From Aquabacter cavernae (GTDB taxonomy: Bacteria; Pseudomonadota; Alphaproteobacteria; Rhizobiales; Xanthobacteraceae): DNA of 64,000 nt. The stretch lies in contig NZ_RWKV01000008.1 in assembly GCF_003993795.1 (NCBI RefSeq), forward strand, positions 992,001 through 1,056,000. The letters are read 5' to 3'. Shown piece by piece: positions 31,342-41,218 of this stretch. The notes beneath the pieces were generated by a model. The model worked only from the letters and a program-made list of their open reading frames with translations. It was not told the origin of the DNA and searched no databases. Position 1 is the first letter of the stretch, and the number at the start of each line of letters is the position of its first letter. A program made the translations under genes and the position numbers.

Positions 31342-32202
31342 TCAGGCATCTGCTTCCGCGAAATCATGGAAACACGCTCGAAGGCCCATGGCCACAGGGC
31401 CGGGGCGCCCTTCGCCCACCTTCTGACCATCGATGGCAACCACCGGCAACACGATTCCCGATGCCGATGAGACGAATGCCTCACGCGCTGCCAGCGCCTC
31501 GGCGCGGGTGAAAGCGCGCTCCTCCACACGCAGCCCCAGATCCTCGGCCACGTCAAACAGCACGGTACGGGTGATTCCCCGCAGGATGCCCGCCTCAGCA
31601 GGACGGGTCACCAGAACCCCCTCGGCGGTGAGGATCCAGGCGTTGGTGGATGCCCCCTCCGTCACCCGCCCTTCGGAATCCACGAACCAAGCCTCGAACG
31701 CACCGTTCTCTCGCGCTTGCTGCTTGGCGAGAACATTGGGCAGGAGACCCACGGTCTTGATGTCCACCCGCTCCCATCGGTTGTCCGGCACGGTGATGAC
31801 CTTCACCCCTGCCGCGGCCTTGGCGGCGCCGGCCTTCGGATCGGTCGCACGGGCGGTCACCACCACCGAGGGCGGCGTGTCGGCGGCAGGGAAGCCGTGG
31901 TCCCGCCGGGCGATGCCGCGCGTGACCTGGAGATAGACGAGGCCGGTGCGCACACGGTTGCGGCGTACGGTTTCCTTCATCACCACCAGCAGCGCCGCCC
32001 GTGCCATGGGAGACACGATACGCAGTTCGCGCAGGGAGCGGTCCAGCCGATCCAGGTGGCGCCGCGCATCGATGAGCCGCCCGCCGCGCACCTCGCACAC
32101 TTCATAAACGCCGTCGGAGAACTGGAAGCCCCGGTCCTCGATATGAATTCCCGCGTCCGCATGGGGAAGGTAGCGGCCGTTCACATAGGCGATGCGCGAC
32201 AT
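31342..32202 (-). CDS. dat: D-amino acid aminotransferase (class IV PLP enzyme)
   Basis: A 286-residue class IV aminotransferase. PLP lysine in [19 protein letters not shown]-terminal [29 protein letters not shown] matches D-alanine aminotransferases (quoted in part: [15 protein letters not shown]). It interconverts D-alanine and D-glutamate with 2-oxo acids for cell-wall precursors. The start at 32202 has GAGG upstream and gives the family N-terminus. The gene lies 15 bases after trkH in the ntr-trk-dat-hfq series typical of rhizobia. Confidence 0.88.
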   Translation of the reverse strand: MSRIAYVNGRYLPHADAGIHIEDRGFQFSDGVYEVCEVRGGRLIDARRHLDRLDRSLRELRIVSPMARAALLVVMKETVRRNRVRTGLVYLQVTRGIARRDHGFPAADTPPSVVVTARATDPKAGAAKAAAGVKVITVPDNRWERVDIKTVGLLPNVLAKQQARENGAFEAWFVDSEGRVTEGASTNAWILTAEGVLVTRPAEAGILRGITRTVLFDVAEDLGLRVEERAFTRAEALAAREAFVSSASGIVLPVVAIDGQKVGEGRPGPVAMGLRACFHDFAEADA

Positions 32203-32216
32203 GGCCCTCGATGACC

Positions 32217-33635
32217 TCAGGTGCGCCAGAAGGCGAGATGAATGAGCACGAATGCCCCCACGGTCTCGATCCGCCCGGCAATCATGGCGAAGGCGGCCCC
32301 GGCCACCGAGACCACCGGAAGGTTCGCGACAGGCGGCCAATCATGGCCGGATGCGTCATAGATCGGGCCGGCATTGGTCATGGCGGCAATGGCCCCGGTC
32401 AGCGCCGCCTCGAAGCTGGGGGCACCGAAGCCGAAGGCGACGGTCACCGCCGCGAGCGTGGCGAACAGCGCCACCGTGCCCACCCACACCCCGCGCATGG
32501 CCGAGCCGATGCCGCCCTCCCCTGTCCGGGACGGCTGGACGATATTGGGCGAGATCAGGCGGGCAAGATCCCCCCGGGCGCGCAGCAACATGGCACGCAC
32601 CCGCAGGATCTTCAGGCCACCCGCCACAGAAAGCGCACCGCCGCCCACCAGCGTCACCGTCAGCACCAGCCCTTCGGGCAGATGGCGGAACGTGTCCGAG
32701 GCTCCCGGCAGGCCGGAGGTGGAAATGAGGGAGGCCGCCGTGAACAGCCCTTCGCCGATGGCGCCCATCACCTCCACGCCCGGTGCAAGGCGGAACAGGA
32801 GCACCGAGAACAGGAGGCCCAGGACCAGCCAATAGCCCAGCAGAATGAGGCTTTCAGGCTGCTCGGGCGCCGCATGGACGCGCCGGGTCACCAGGGCCCG
32901 GTGCCAGCGCACGCTGGTGGCGGCCCAGAGCAGGAAGGGCAGGAATAGCCAGCGCGCCGCGCCGCCCGCCTCCAGCACGTCCCGTGCCTCCGGCGGCAGA
33001 TGGGCACCCGCAGATGTGGCGGCGCTGGCAAGGCAGAAGGCGGCATAGGGCTCCGCGCCCGCGAACAGCATGGCCAGGAAGGCAAGTCCCAACGCCCCGG
33101 CATAGATGGGCGCCACGTCCTTCAGCACGCCCGCCGTGTCCACCGCGTCGCGCTCGTCCAGCCGGTTGACCGCGCGGTCCGGCAGGCCCGCAATACCGGC
33201 CGGGGCCAGGATGGCGACGGCGGAAACGATGGTCAGAAGCCCCCCGCTCCATTGCAACAGGGCGAACCAGACGAACAGGCTGCGTGGGCCCGTGGGCACC
33301 TGCGTGAAGCCGGTGGTGGTGAAGGCGGACAGCGCCTCGAACCAGGCGGGCCCTAGCTCCAGGCGAGCCGCCACGGCGATGACCGGGGCGGCAACAGCGG
33401 GAATAAGGACCCAGAGCGCCGACAGAGCAGTGAAAACCTGGAACCGGCGGATCCGCCCCGCCAGCCCCGCGCTGGCGAAATACATGGCGCCCGCCAGAAA
33501 GGCGCATCCCATCGTGGTGGCGAGGAAGGCGGGGGCCAGCCCCTCCCCCCAGCGGGCGGAGACCAGCGCCGGGACAAGCGCCGCCACGCCCGTCCAGGCC
33601 AACGCCAGCGCGAGAAGGCGGACGACGGACGCCAT
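32217..33635 (-). CDS. TrkH-like potassium uptake membrane protein (divergent pore)
   Basis: A 472-residue inner-membrane protein with about ten hydrophobic segments. Four pore-loop-like segments recur: SAFTTTGFTQVP, SAATSAGAHLPP, SLISTSGLPGAS and AAMTNAGPIYDA. These sit where TrkH selectivity filters lie, but each glycine-centred filter is altered from the usual T-x-G-F/A pattern. It lies 6 bases after trkA, supporting a Trk potassium system. The changed filters raise the question of altered ion preference. Confidence 0.82.
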   Translation of the reverse strand: MASVVRLLALALAWTGVAALVPALVSARWGEGLAPAFLATTMGCAFLAGAMYFASAGLAGRIRRFQVFTALSALWVLIPAVAAPVIAVAARLELGPAWFEALSAFTTTGFTQVPTGPRSLFVWFALLQWSGGLLTIVSAVAILAPAGIAGLPDRAVNRLDERDAVDTAGVLKDVAPIYAGALGLAFLAMLFAGAEPYAAFCLASAATSAGAHLPPEARDVLEAGGAARWLFLPFLLWAATSVRWHRALVTRRVHAAPEQPESLILLGYWLVLGLLFSVLLFRLAPGVEVMGAIGEGLFTAASLISTSGLPGASDTFRHLPEGLVLTVTLVGGGALSVAGGLKILRVRAMLLRARGDLARLISPNIVQPSRTGEGGIGSAMRGVWVGTVALFATLAAVTVAFGFGAPSFEAALTGAIAAMTNAGPIYDASGHDWPPVANLPVVSVAGAAFAMIAGRIETVGAFVLIHLAFWRT

Positions 33636-33641
33636 GGGCGC

Positions 33642-35018
33642 TCAGAAGAATTCGAGGCTGACGCGGAACAACTGCTCCACGCGCTTGATGCGCTCGGCGA
33701 GCGCGAACAGCACCACGCGATCCTGGGCGCGAACCACCGTATCGCCGGTGGGCAGCAGAACCTCGCCATTGCGCACGATGGCGCCGATGCGCAGCCCGTC
33801 CATCACGTCGAGATCGCGCAGCGGGCGGCCCACCAGAGGCGAGGTCTCCAGCGCTTCCGCCTCGATCACCTCACCCGTCCCATCCAGCAGCGCATGCACC
33901 CGGTGGATGCGGCCGCGCCGCACATGCTGGAGGATCTTGGAGACCGTGATCTGGCGGGGGTTCACATGGGCATCGATGCCCAGCCCCTGGGCGAAGGCGG
34001 CATAGCCCTGCTCGTTCACCAGCGAGAGGATGCGCCGCGCGCCCAGTTGCTTGGCGAGAAGGCAGGAGAGGATGTTGATGCGGTCGTCATTGGTGAGCGA
34101 CAGCATGGTGTCGGCGTCCGAGACCCCCGCCTCGTCCAATATATCCCGCGCCAACGCATCGCCGTGAAGCACCACGGTGCGCTGGAGGGTTTCCGCGATG
34201 GCCTGAGCCCGGTCGCGGGACGCTTCGATGATCTTCACCTTGGCGGCGGCGTTCCGCTGCTCCAGCTCATGGGCCACATAGGTGCCGATATTGCCGCCGC
34301 CCGCGATGACGATACGCTGGCCGGGAATCTCGTCATGGCCGAAAATGGAGAGGGTGCGCTTCACCTGATTGGCCGCCGCGACGAAATACGCAACGTCGCC
34401 CACCTGGATCTGGTCCGAGCTCTTGAGCACCACCGGCTTGCCGCCGCGCAGCACCGAGACCACCGTGGCGCGCAGATCGGGGAAAAGCTGGGTGAGTTCA
34501 CGCAACGGCGTGCCCGCCACCGGGCATTCCTCGCCGCATGCCACGCCCGCCACCACCACGGCCCCGTCGGCGAAGGTCACCGTGTCCACGGCGCCCGGCA
34601 GCGACAGGCGGCGCAGCACCGTCTCGCCCACCTCCACTTCGGGGGAGATCACCACATCCACCGGCAGGTGATCGCGCGAGAGCATCTCGCGCCATTCCGG
34701 CTGCAGATAGGTCTGCGCACGGATGCGGGCCACCTTGGTGGGCACGTTGAACAGCGAGTGGCCCACCTGGCAGGCGACCATGTTCACTTCGTCCGACAGC
34801 GTCACGGCGATGAGCATGTCCGCCTGCTCGGCGCCTGCACGCGCTAGCACGTCAGGATGGGAGCCGTGCCCCACGACGCCGCGCACGTCCAGTTGCTCGG
34901 TGGCCACCTGGATGCGGCGCGGATCGGCATCGACGATGGACACGTCATTCTGCTCACCGGCGAGGCGTTCGGCAATGCCGAACCCCACCTGCCCCGCTCC
35001 GCAGATCACGACCTTCAT
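33642..35018 (-). CDS. trkA: Trk potassium uptake regulatory subunit TrkA
   Basis: A 458-residue cytoplasmic protein with two RCK units. Each has a Rossmann nucleotide site: VICGAGQVGFGIAERLAG at the N-terminus and IVIAGGGNIGTYVAHELE in the middle, each followed by a TrkA_C domain. It gates the TrkH channel in response to NAD(H)/ATP. Its place between ntrX and trkH is the conserved alphaproteobacterial order. Confidence 0.95.
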   Translation of the reverse strand: MKVVICGAGQVGFGIAERLAGEQNDVSIVDADPRRIQVATEQLDVRGVVGHGSHPDVLARAGAEQADMLIAVTLSDEVNMVACQVGHSLFNVPTKVARIRAQTYLQPEWREMLSRDHLPVDVVISPEVEVGETVLRRLSLPGAVDTVTFADGAVVVAGVACGEECPVAGTPLRELTQLFPDLRATVVSVLRGGKPVVLKSSDQIQVGDVAYFVAAANQVKRTLSIFGHDEIPGQRIVIAGGGNIGTYVAHELEQRNAAAKVKIIEASRDRAQAIAETLQRTVVLHGDALARDILDEAGVSDADTMLSLTNDDRINILSCLLAKQLGARRILSLVNEQGYAAFAQGLGIDAHVNPRQITVSKILQHVRRGRIHRVHALLDGTGEVIEAEALETSPLVGRPLRDLDVMDGLRIGAIVRNGEVLLPTGDTVVRAQDRVVLFALAERIKRVEQLFRVSLEFF

Positions 35019-35084
35019 GGATGATTCCCCCAGTGGGCCGCAGAGTAGTTCACCGGCCGGGCCCGGGCAAACGAGGGCGAGCGC

Positions 35085-36446
35085 CTACCCGACGCCGAGC
35101 GCCTTGAGCTTGCGGTGCAGCGCGGAGCGTTCCATGCCCACGAACTCGGCGGTGCGCGAAATGTTGCCGCCGAAGCGGTTGATCTGCGCGGCGAGATATT
35201 CCCGCTCGAACACCTCGCGCGCCTCGCGCAAAGGCAGGCCCATGAGGTGTTCGCCCCCATTGCCGGTGGGCAGGTTCGGCACCAGGGCGCCCACATCCGG
35301 CGGCAGCATGGACGCCGTGACGATGGCCTCCGGGTCGCCGCCCGCCAGGATGAGCACCCGCTCCACATTGTTGCGGAGCTGGCGGACATTGCCCGGCCAG
35401 TCATGGGACTGGAGCACCGCCATGGCGTCGTCGGCGATGCGTCGGCGCGGCAGGCCCGTGGTCTGGGAGATCAGCTCGATGAAGAAGTCCACCAGTTCGG
35501 GAATGTCCTCCCGCCGCTCCGCCAGAGGCGGCACGCGGATCGGCACCACCGAGAGGCGGTGATAGAGGTCCTCGCGGAACCGCCCCTTGGCGATCTCCTC
35601 CTCCAGGTTGCGCCCGGTGGAGGAGATGATGCGCACGTCCACATTCACCTTCTCGCTGCCGCCGATGCGGGTGAAGGTCTGCTCCACCAGCACGCGCAGC
35701 ACCCGGTTCTGGGTCTCGCGGGGCATGTCCGCGATCTCGTCCAGGAACAGGCTTCCCCCGTGGGCTTCCTCCAGGGCGCCTCGGCGCGGCTCACGCCCTT
35801 CGCCCGGCTCCACGCCGAACAGTTCGTACTCCAGCCGCTCCGGCGTGATGGCAGCCGCGTTGATCACCACGAACGGCCCCTGCGCCCGGCCGGACGCGGC
35901 ATGGATCATGCGCGCCGTCAGTTCCTTGCCGCAGCCCGAGGGGCCGATGATGAGGATGCGCGAATTGGTGGGGCCCACCCGCTCCACGGTGGCGCGCAAT
36001 TGCTGGATGGCGCTGGAGCGGCCCACCAGCTTGTGCGGGGTGTGCTGCTTCAGTTCCTTCACCTCGCGGCGCAGGCGCAGCGTCTCCAATGCGCGCTGGG
36101 CGATCAGCAGCAGGCGGTCGGCGTTGAACGGCTTCTCCACGAAGTCGTAGGCACCGCGCTTGATGGCAGCCACCGCGGTCTCGATATTGCCATGGCCGGA
36201 AATCATCACCACCGGCACGTCCGGATGCTCGGACTTGATGAGGTCCAGCAATTCCAGGCCGTCCAGGCGGCTGCCTTCGAGCCAGATGTCCAGGAAGATG
36301 AGGTTCGGCCGACGCGCGGCGATTGCGGCGAGCGCGGTGTCCGCATCGCGGGCCGTACGGGCGCTGTAGCCTTCGTCCTCCAGGATGCCGGCCACGAGAT
36401 CGCGGATGTCGGCCTCGTCGTCGACGATGAGAATGTCATGGGCCAT
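35085..36446 (-). CDS. ntrX: Nitrogen response regulator NtrX
   Basis: A 453-residue response regulator: receiver with Asp53 (LIFLDIWLEG), AAA+ domain with Walker A IGPSGCGKELTAR, and a C-terminal Fis-type helix-turn-helix (ISRTAEFVGMERSALHRKL). The sigma-54 contact loop GAFTGA is replaced: after ELFGVEPG comes EGREPRRG. This is characteristic of NtrX and suggests it does not activate sigma-54 RNA polymerase in the usual way. The start at 36446 lies 4 bases after the ntrY stop. Confidence 0.95.
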   Translation of the reverse strand: MAHDILIVDDEADIRDLVAGILEDEGYSARTARDADTALAAIAARRPNLIFLDIWLEGSRLDGLELLDLIKSEHPDVPVVMISGHGNIETAVAAIKRGAYDFVEKPFNADRLLLIAQRALETLRLRREVKELKQHTPHKLVGRSSAIQQLRATVERVGPTNSRILIIGPSGCGKELTARMIHAASGRAQGPFVVINAAAITPERLEYELFGVEPGEGREPRRGALEEAHGGSLFLDEIADMPRETQNRVLRVLVEQTFTRIGGSEKVNVDVRIISSTGRNLEEEIAKGRFREDLYHRLSVVPIRVPPLAERREDIPELVDFFIELISQTTGLPRRRIADDAMAVLQSHDWPGNVRQLRNNVERVLILAGGDPEAIVTASMLPPDVGALVPNLPTGNGGEHLMGLPLREAREVFEREYLAAQINRFGGNISRTAEFVGMERSALHRKLKALGVG

Positions 36447-36450
36447 GGGG

Positions 36451-38766
36451 TCAGGCTCCCTGCGCGGCCGCGTCGGCAACGGGGCCGTCCGCGCGCAGTT
36501 TCAGGCGGATCCAGGCGCCGCGCCCGTCCGGCGAATCGTTCAACTCGATCCCTCCCCCGTGTTCCTCCATGATCTTCCCCACAATGGCGAGGCCGAGGCC
36601 CGTGCCCTTCTCGCGCGTGGTCACGTAGGGCTCCAGGAGCCGGGCGCGGTTTTCCTGGGGAAGGCCAAGTCCGTTGTCGATCACGTCCACCACCAAATAG
36701 TCACCGGAGCGCTCCGCCCGGATGCGGATGAGCCCCTTGCCGCGTTGCTCCGCCGGAATGGCCTCAATGGCCTCGGCGGCATTCTTCAGGATGTTGGTCA
36801 AGGCTTGGGAAACGAGGCGGCGGTCGAACCGCGCCGGGAGGGAAGCGGGCATCTCCGCCTCGAACGTGACCTCAGGATGGCCGACCCGCATGAGGAAGAC
36901 GCTTTGCCGCAGCGTCTCGGCCAGATCCAGGCTGTCCACCACGGGCTTGGGCATGCGCGCGAAGGAGGAGAACTCGTCCACCATGCGGCCGATATCGCCC
37001 ACCTGGCGGATGATGGTGTCCGTGCACTGGTCGAACACGTCCCGGTCCTGGGTGATGTGCTTGCCGTATTTGCGCTTCAGGCGCTCGGCGGACAGCTGGA
37101 TGGGGGTCAGCGGGTTTTTGATCTCATGGGCGATGCGCCGCGCCACGTCCGCCCAGGCGGAGGTGCGCTGGGCCTGGATGAGGGCGGTGATGTCGTCCAG
37201 CGTCACCACCCAGCCGTGCTCTGCCTCGCTCGCCTGCTCGGTGGTGACGCGCACGGCGAACACCCGGTCCTTGCCCTCCCGCGTGAGGGTGATGTTCCCC
37301 TGGATCACCCGCTGGCGGGAACCCTCCGCCTCGCCCAGCAGGCCCGCCGTCTCGGGCAATACGTCGGTGAGCAGACTGCCCAGGACGTCCGCCTCCCGCA
37401 CGCCCAGCAGGGATTCGGCCGAGCGGTTGAGGATGGTGACGCGGGCATGGGGATCGAGGCCGATCACACCCGCGCCCACGCCCGCCAGCACCGCCTCCGT
37501 GAAGCGGCGGCGGCTGTCGATCTGGGCACTGGCCTGCAGCAGGTCGGTGCGCTGGGCGCGCAGCTCGGAGGTCATCTTGTTGAAAGTCTCGCCGAGCGCA
37601 GCCAGATCCCCCTCCGAGCGATAGATGGGCACCTGCACGTCGAGATTGCCGTCCGCCACATGGGTGGCGGCGGAGATCAGGCGGCGGATGGGCGCCACCA
37701 GCCATTTGGAGAAATTGATGCCGAGCCAGACGGCGGACAACAGCACGATGAGCGTGATGACCGCATACATGAGCGCGAAGGCCACCTGCACGCCGAAGCG
37801 CCGCTGCTCCAGGCTTTCATAGTCCGCCAGCGTCTCCCGCGTGGTCTTCAGATAGCCGATGACACGCGGGTCGATGGGCCGGGCCACGTAGAGGTAGAGG
37901 TCGTCATAATCCTTCAGCTTCACTAGCGCGCCCACGAAGTCCGCATCGTTGGGCAGGTAGATGATGGGCTGCTCGGTGGTGGCGTCGTCGATGGCGATAT
38001 TGGCGGGCACCACATATTCGCGGCCCGAATTCACCTGCGCCCGCTCCACCACGGACAGGTCCTTGTGGATGAGGAGGGAGCCCGGAAGGTTGCGCAGCGC
38101 CGCCTGGGCGGTCAGCACCTGCCGGAAGCGCTCCGGGTCGTTCTCATACATGGGCTTCAACCGGGTGAGGTCGGCGCTCATGGCCAGCACGTCGCCCCGG
38201 ATGTTCAGCGCATGCTCGCGCACATAGGTCTGCGCCACCTGCACCGCGCTCGCCACGATCTCGCGGGTGCGGATGGAGAACCAGCGGTCGAGCCCACGAT
38301 CCAGCGTCAGGCTCGCCACCACCGCCACCAGGATGGCTGGCACCACCGCGACGATGGCGAACAGGCCGACGATGCGCACATGAAGCCGCGCCGCCGCCCG
38401 GCCCCGCGCCCGCGCACGGGCGATGCGCCAGACCTCGCGGCCGACCATGGTGGAGAGCACGATGACGGCGAACGCATTGCCCGCCAGCAGGCCGATGACC
38501 ACTTCATGGGTGGGCACCACCGGCGTGAGGCCCATGAGAATCAGGAACGTGACCAGCGCCGAGACGAGGGCCAGGATCACCATGAGCGGCGCGAACCAGC
38601 CCAGCGTCCCGAAGCGCCCGACCATGGCGGACCCGCCGCCGTCCGATCCCTCCACGCCCGTCACGTTCATATCCCCGCCCGGTCCCGCCGGAGGAGGCGC
38701 ATTGAAAATGCCGGTTTCCGCTTGCGCCGCCTGAAGCCAGTCAAAGTCGGTCTCCCGTTCCGCCAT
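36451..38766 (-). CDS. ntrY: Nitrogen sensor histidine kinase NtrY
   Basis: A 771-residue membrane kinase: N-terminal transmembrane helices (residues about 60-150), a periplasmic domain with a further helix near residue 345, HAMP (PIRRLISAATHVADGNL), PAS, HisKA with the phospho-histidine in [14 protein letters not shown], and HATPase with NGLGLPQENRARL and GTGLGLAIV. It phosphorylates NtrX and links nitrogen, redox and envelope responses in alphaproteobacteria. The start at 38766 was chosen because the upstream extension looks non-coding. Confidence 0.94.
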   Translation of the reverse strand: MAERETDFDWLQAAQAETGIFNAPPPAGPGGDMNVTGVEGSDGGGSAMVGRFGTLGWFAPLMVILALVSALVTFLILMGLTPVVPTHEVVIGLLAGNAFAVIVLSTMVGREVWRIARARARGRAAARLHVRIVGLFAIVAVVPAILVAVVASLTLDRGLDRWFSIRTREIVASAVQVAQTYVREHALNIRGDVLAMSADLTRLKPMYENDPERFRQVLTAQAALRNLPGSLLIHKDLSVVERAQVNSGREYVVPANIAIDDATTEQPIIYLPNDADFVGALVKLKDYDDLYLYVARPIDPRVIGYLKTTRETLADYESLEQRRFGVQVAFALMYAVITLIVLLSAVWLGINFSKWLVAPIRRLISAATHVADGNLDVQVPIYRSEGDLAALGETFNKMTSELRAQRTDLLQASAQIDSRRRFTEAVLAGVGAGVIGLDPHARVTILNRSAESLLGVREADVLGSLLTDVLPETAGLLGEAEGSRQRVIQGNITLTREGKDRVFAVRVTTEQASEAEHGWVVTLDDITALIQAQRTSAWADVARRIAHEIKNPLTPIQLSAERLKRKYGKHITQDRDVFDQCTDTIIRQVGDIGRMVDEFSSFARMPKPVVDSLDLAETLRQSVFLMRVGHPEVTFEAEMPASLPARFDRRLVSQALTNILKNAAEAIEAIPAEQRGKGLIRIRAERSGDYLVVDVIDNGLGLPQENRARLLEPYVTTREKGTGLGLAIVGKIMEEHGGGIELNDSPDGRGAWIRLKLRADGPVADAAAQGA

Positions 38767-38939
38767 CCGCCAACTGATGCAGTGGAACGACACTGGTGCA
38801 AAAATGTGACAGACGGAATGGAGAAGTTTGCCGACGGGCGCTTCCGAGCCCGCCGCCCACAGAAGATCGCGCACGGCGCACGCAGGTTCCGCCTTTTGGC
38901 TAACCTATTCTTACAATTATGGATCGTGCCCGCTTGGCC

Positions 38940-41153
38940 TCAGTGGAACCAGTCGCCGAGCAGCGTCGCCTGATCCACCGGCATGGGGCGGCCGAGAAGG
39001 AAGCCCTGAGCATAATCGCAGCCCGCCGCCCGCACGAGGTCGAGCGCGCCGGACGTTTCCACTCCTTCCGCGACGACCGTCATGCCCAAGGTGTGGGCCA
39101 GTTCCACCAGAACCTGAACGATGCGGTGGCTGCGCTGGTCCTTTTCCAGATCGAGGACGAAGGAGCGGTCCATCTTGATGGCGTCCGCCGGCAGGCCCTG
39201 CAGATAGCTGAGGCTCGAATAGCCGGTTCCGAAATCGTCGATGGCGATGCCGCATCCCATGTTTCGCAGGTCCTGCAGCATGCGTCCGGCCAAAGTGGGG
39301 TGCGAGAGGATGGCACTTTCCGTCAGCTCGAAGCAGATCTGGGCGCCCGGCAGTTGGTTGCGTTCCAGGATCCGGGCGATGCGGGTGACGAGGTCGGGAG
39401 CCGAGAGCTGGGTGGCGGACAGATTCACCGAGACATAGCGCGGCGGAAGGCCCCTCTCCCGGCGATGCCTGTTCCATTGGGCGCAGGCCCGCGAGGCCTT
39501 GTCGAGGATCTCCTCCCCGAGGCGGTCCGCAAGGCCGACCGTCTCCGCCAGCGGGATGAAGTCGGAAGGGGGCACCGTGTCGTGGATCGGATGGCGCCAG
39601 CGCGCGAGCGCCTCGAAGCCGGCGATGCGGCCGGAGCCGATGTCGCGAATGGGCTGGAAGACCGGAAACAGCGCGTCCGAGCGCTGGAGCAGCACCTCGC
39701 GCAGGCTGTTTTCCAAATCGAGCTGGTGCTGATGCCGGGCACGCAGGGATTCGCTGAACATGCGCGCGCGGAGCCCCTCCCAGCGCGAGGCCAGTTCCGC
39801 ATCACGCAGCAGGGTGTCCACCGCGCCCTCCCCCTTGGCGATGCCGATCCGGCCTTGCACATAGAAGCGCCGCCCCTCGGTCTCCACCGGCGCCTGGATC
39901 GCCTCCGCGATCAGCCCGCCCACCTGCTTCATGGTCTCCTCGCAGGGAACCACGGCCGCGAACTCGCTTTCGCCGGTGCGGGCCAGATGGGTGCCGGGCG
40001 GCATGAGGCCCTCCAGGCGCCGCGTCAGTGCCCGGAGGATGGGATCGACAAACACGTCGCCGAGGCTGGCGGAGAGCAAAGCGAGGTCCGGCAGCCGCAG
40101 CACCACAGCCCCGCGCAGGTTCTGTCCGGGGTCGGACAGCGTGCGCCGCAGGAGGCCGGCGCGATTCGGCAGACCTGTCACGGCATCCTCGAAGGCGAGG
40201 CGCTCCAGCGCCGCCTGCGACGCCACCCGATCTGAAATGTCGCGCAGATAGGCGGTGAACAGGCGGCGGGCACCGGCCCGGATTTCCGTGACGGTCAGCT
40301 CCAGCGGAAACACTTCGCCATCCGCACGCCGCCCCTGTGTCTCCACCCGCTGCCCCAGCAGCCGCGGGCTTCCGCCGGCGAGATAGGCTTCGAGGCCGTC
40401 GCGATGGGAATGCTGGTGTTGGGACGGGATCACCGTATCGCCGAGCGAGCGTCCGATCACGTCGGATCGCCGCAGGCCGAACATGCTTTCGGCCGCCGGA
40501 TTGAACTCGATGATCAGGCCGGCCTCGTCGATGGAAATGATGCCGTCGAGCGCGGTGGTGAGCATGACGGTGCGGGAGGCTTCCACCACCTGCAGTTCCG
40601 CCCGCGACCATGTTTCGAAATGCGCCATCACCCGGGCGATGGCCTGGAGCGCCGCGCGCTCCGCCTCTGACCAGACATGGGTCCGGTCCGGCAGGCTGAC
40701 GCACAGGTGCCCCCACCAGCGCCCGTCCACCATTACCGGAATGGTGAGGAAGCGGATGATCCCGTTCGTCCGGAAATAGGTCCCGAGATAGCCGGGCAGG
40801 TCATCCCCGATCCCTTCGATCATCTCGCCCCGTGTGCGGCGCTCGGCCCACTCGCGCTGGGTGGCGTCGGCCTGAGCCGGGCGGACCGAGGGGTGGACCG
40901 TATCGGTAAGTAGAGCGAGACCCGGGCGGGCCCAGTCCATGCGGCAGGAGACGGCAAGCCCCGCATCGCAGGCCTCGTGCACGCGGAACAGCGCGACCCG
41001 GTCATAGCCGCGCGCATCGGCAAGCGCTGCGAACAGAGGCGGAAGGGCGTCTATCCATTCGCGGCGCGTGCCGATGTCCTCAATGAAGACATTGAGGACC
41101 CGCAGCAAATATTCAGGCCAGTCTCCCTCGGCGGCCACAACCAGACCTCGCAA
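38940..41153 (-). CDS. GAF-PAS-GGDEF-EAL cyclic-di-GMP protein with degenerate GGDEF
   Basis: A 737-residue signalling protein: N-terminal GAF-like domain (about 25-190), PAS domain (TALDGIISIDEAGLIIEFN, about 200-320), GGDEF-like domain and C-terminal EAL domain. The GGDEF signature reads GESEF, so cyclase activity is probably lost. The EAL domain is intact (GFEALARWRHP, DDFGTGYSS, AEGVET), predicting a cyclic-di-GMP phosphodiesterase regulated by the sensory domains. There are no membrane helices. The start is TTG; a GTG five codons later with GAGG upstream is equally possible. It lies between ntrC and ntrY on the same strand. Confidence 0.9.
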   Translation of the reverse strand: MRGLVVAAEGDWPEYLLRVLNVFIEDIGTRREWIDALPPLFAALADARGYDRVALFRVHEACDAGLAVSCRMDWARPGLALLTDTVHPSVRPAQADATQREWAERRTRGEMIEGIGDDLPGYLGTYFRTNGIIRFLTIPVMVDGRWWGHLCVSLPDRTHVWSEAERAALQAIARVMAHFETWSRAELQVVEASRTVMLTTALDGIISIDEAGLIIEFNPAAESMFGLRRSDVIGRSLGDTVIPSQHQHSHRDGLEAYLAGGSPRLLGQRVETQGRRADGEVFPLELTVTEIRAGARRLFTAYLRDISDRVASQAALERLAFEDAVTGLPNRAGLLRRTLSDPGQNLRGAVVLRLPDLALLSASLGDVFVDPILRALTRRLEGLMPPGTHLARTGESEFAAVVPCEETMKQVGGLIAEAIQAPVETEGRRFYVQGRIGIAKGEGAVDTLLRDAELASRWEGLRARMFSESLRARHQHQLDLENSLREVLLQRSDALFPVFQPIRDIGSGRIAGFEALARWRHPIHDTVPPSDFIPLAETVGLADRLGEEILDKASRACAQWNRHRRERGLPPRYVSVNLSATQLSAPDLVTRIARILERNQLPGAQICFELTESAILSHPTLAGRMLQDLRNMGCGIAIDDFGTGYSSLSYLQGLPADAIKMDRSFVLDLEKDQRSHRIVQVLVELAHTLGMTVVAEGVETSGALDLVRAAGCDYAQGFLLGRPMPVDQATLLGDWFH

Positions 41154-41218
41154 GTCTCCCGAATGCGATTATGCCTGTGCCCACGAAATCGGCAATCTCA
41201 AGCGAGGCCGTTATAACA

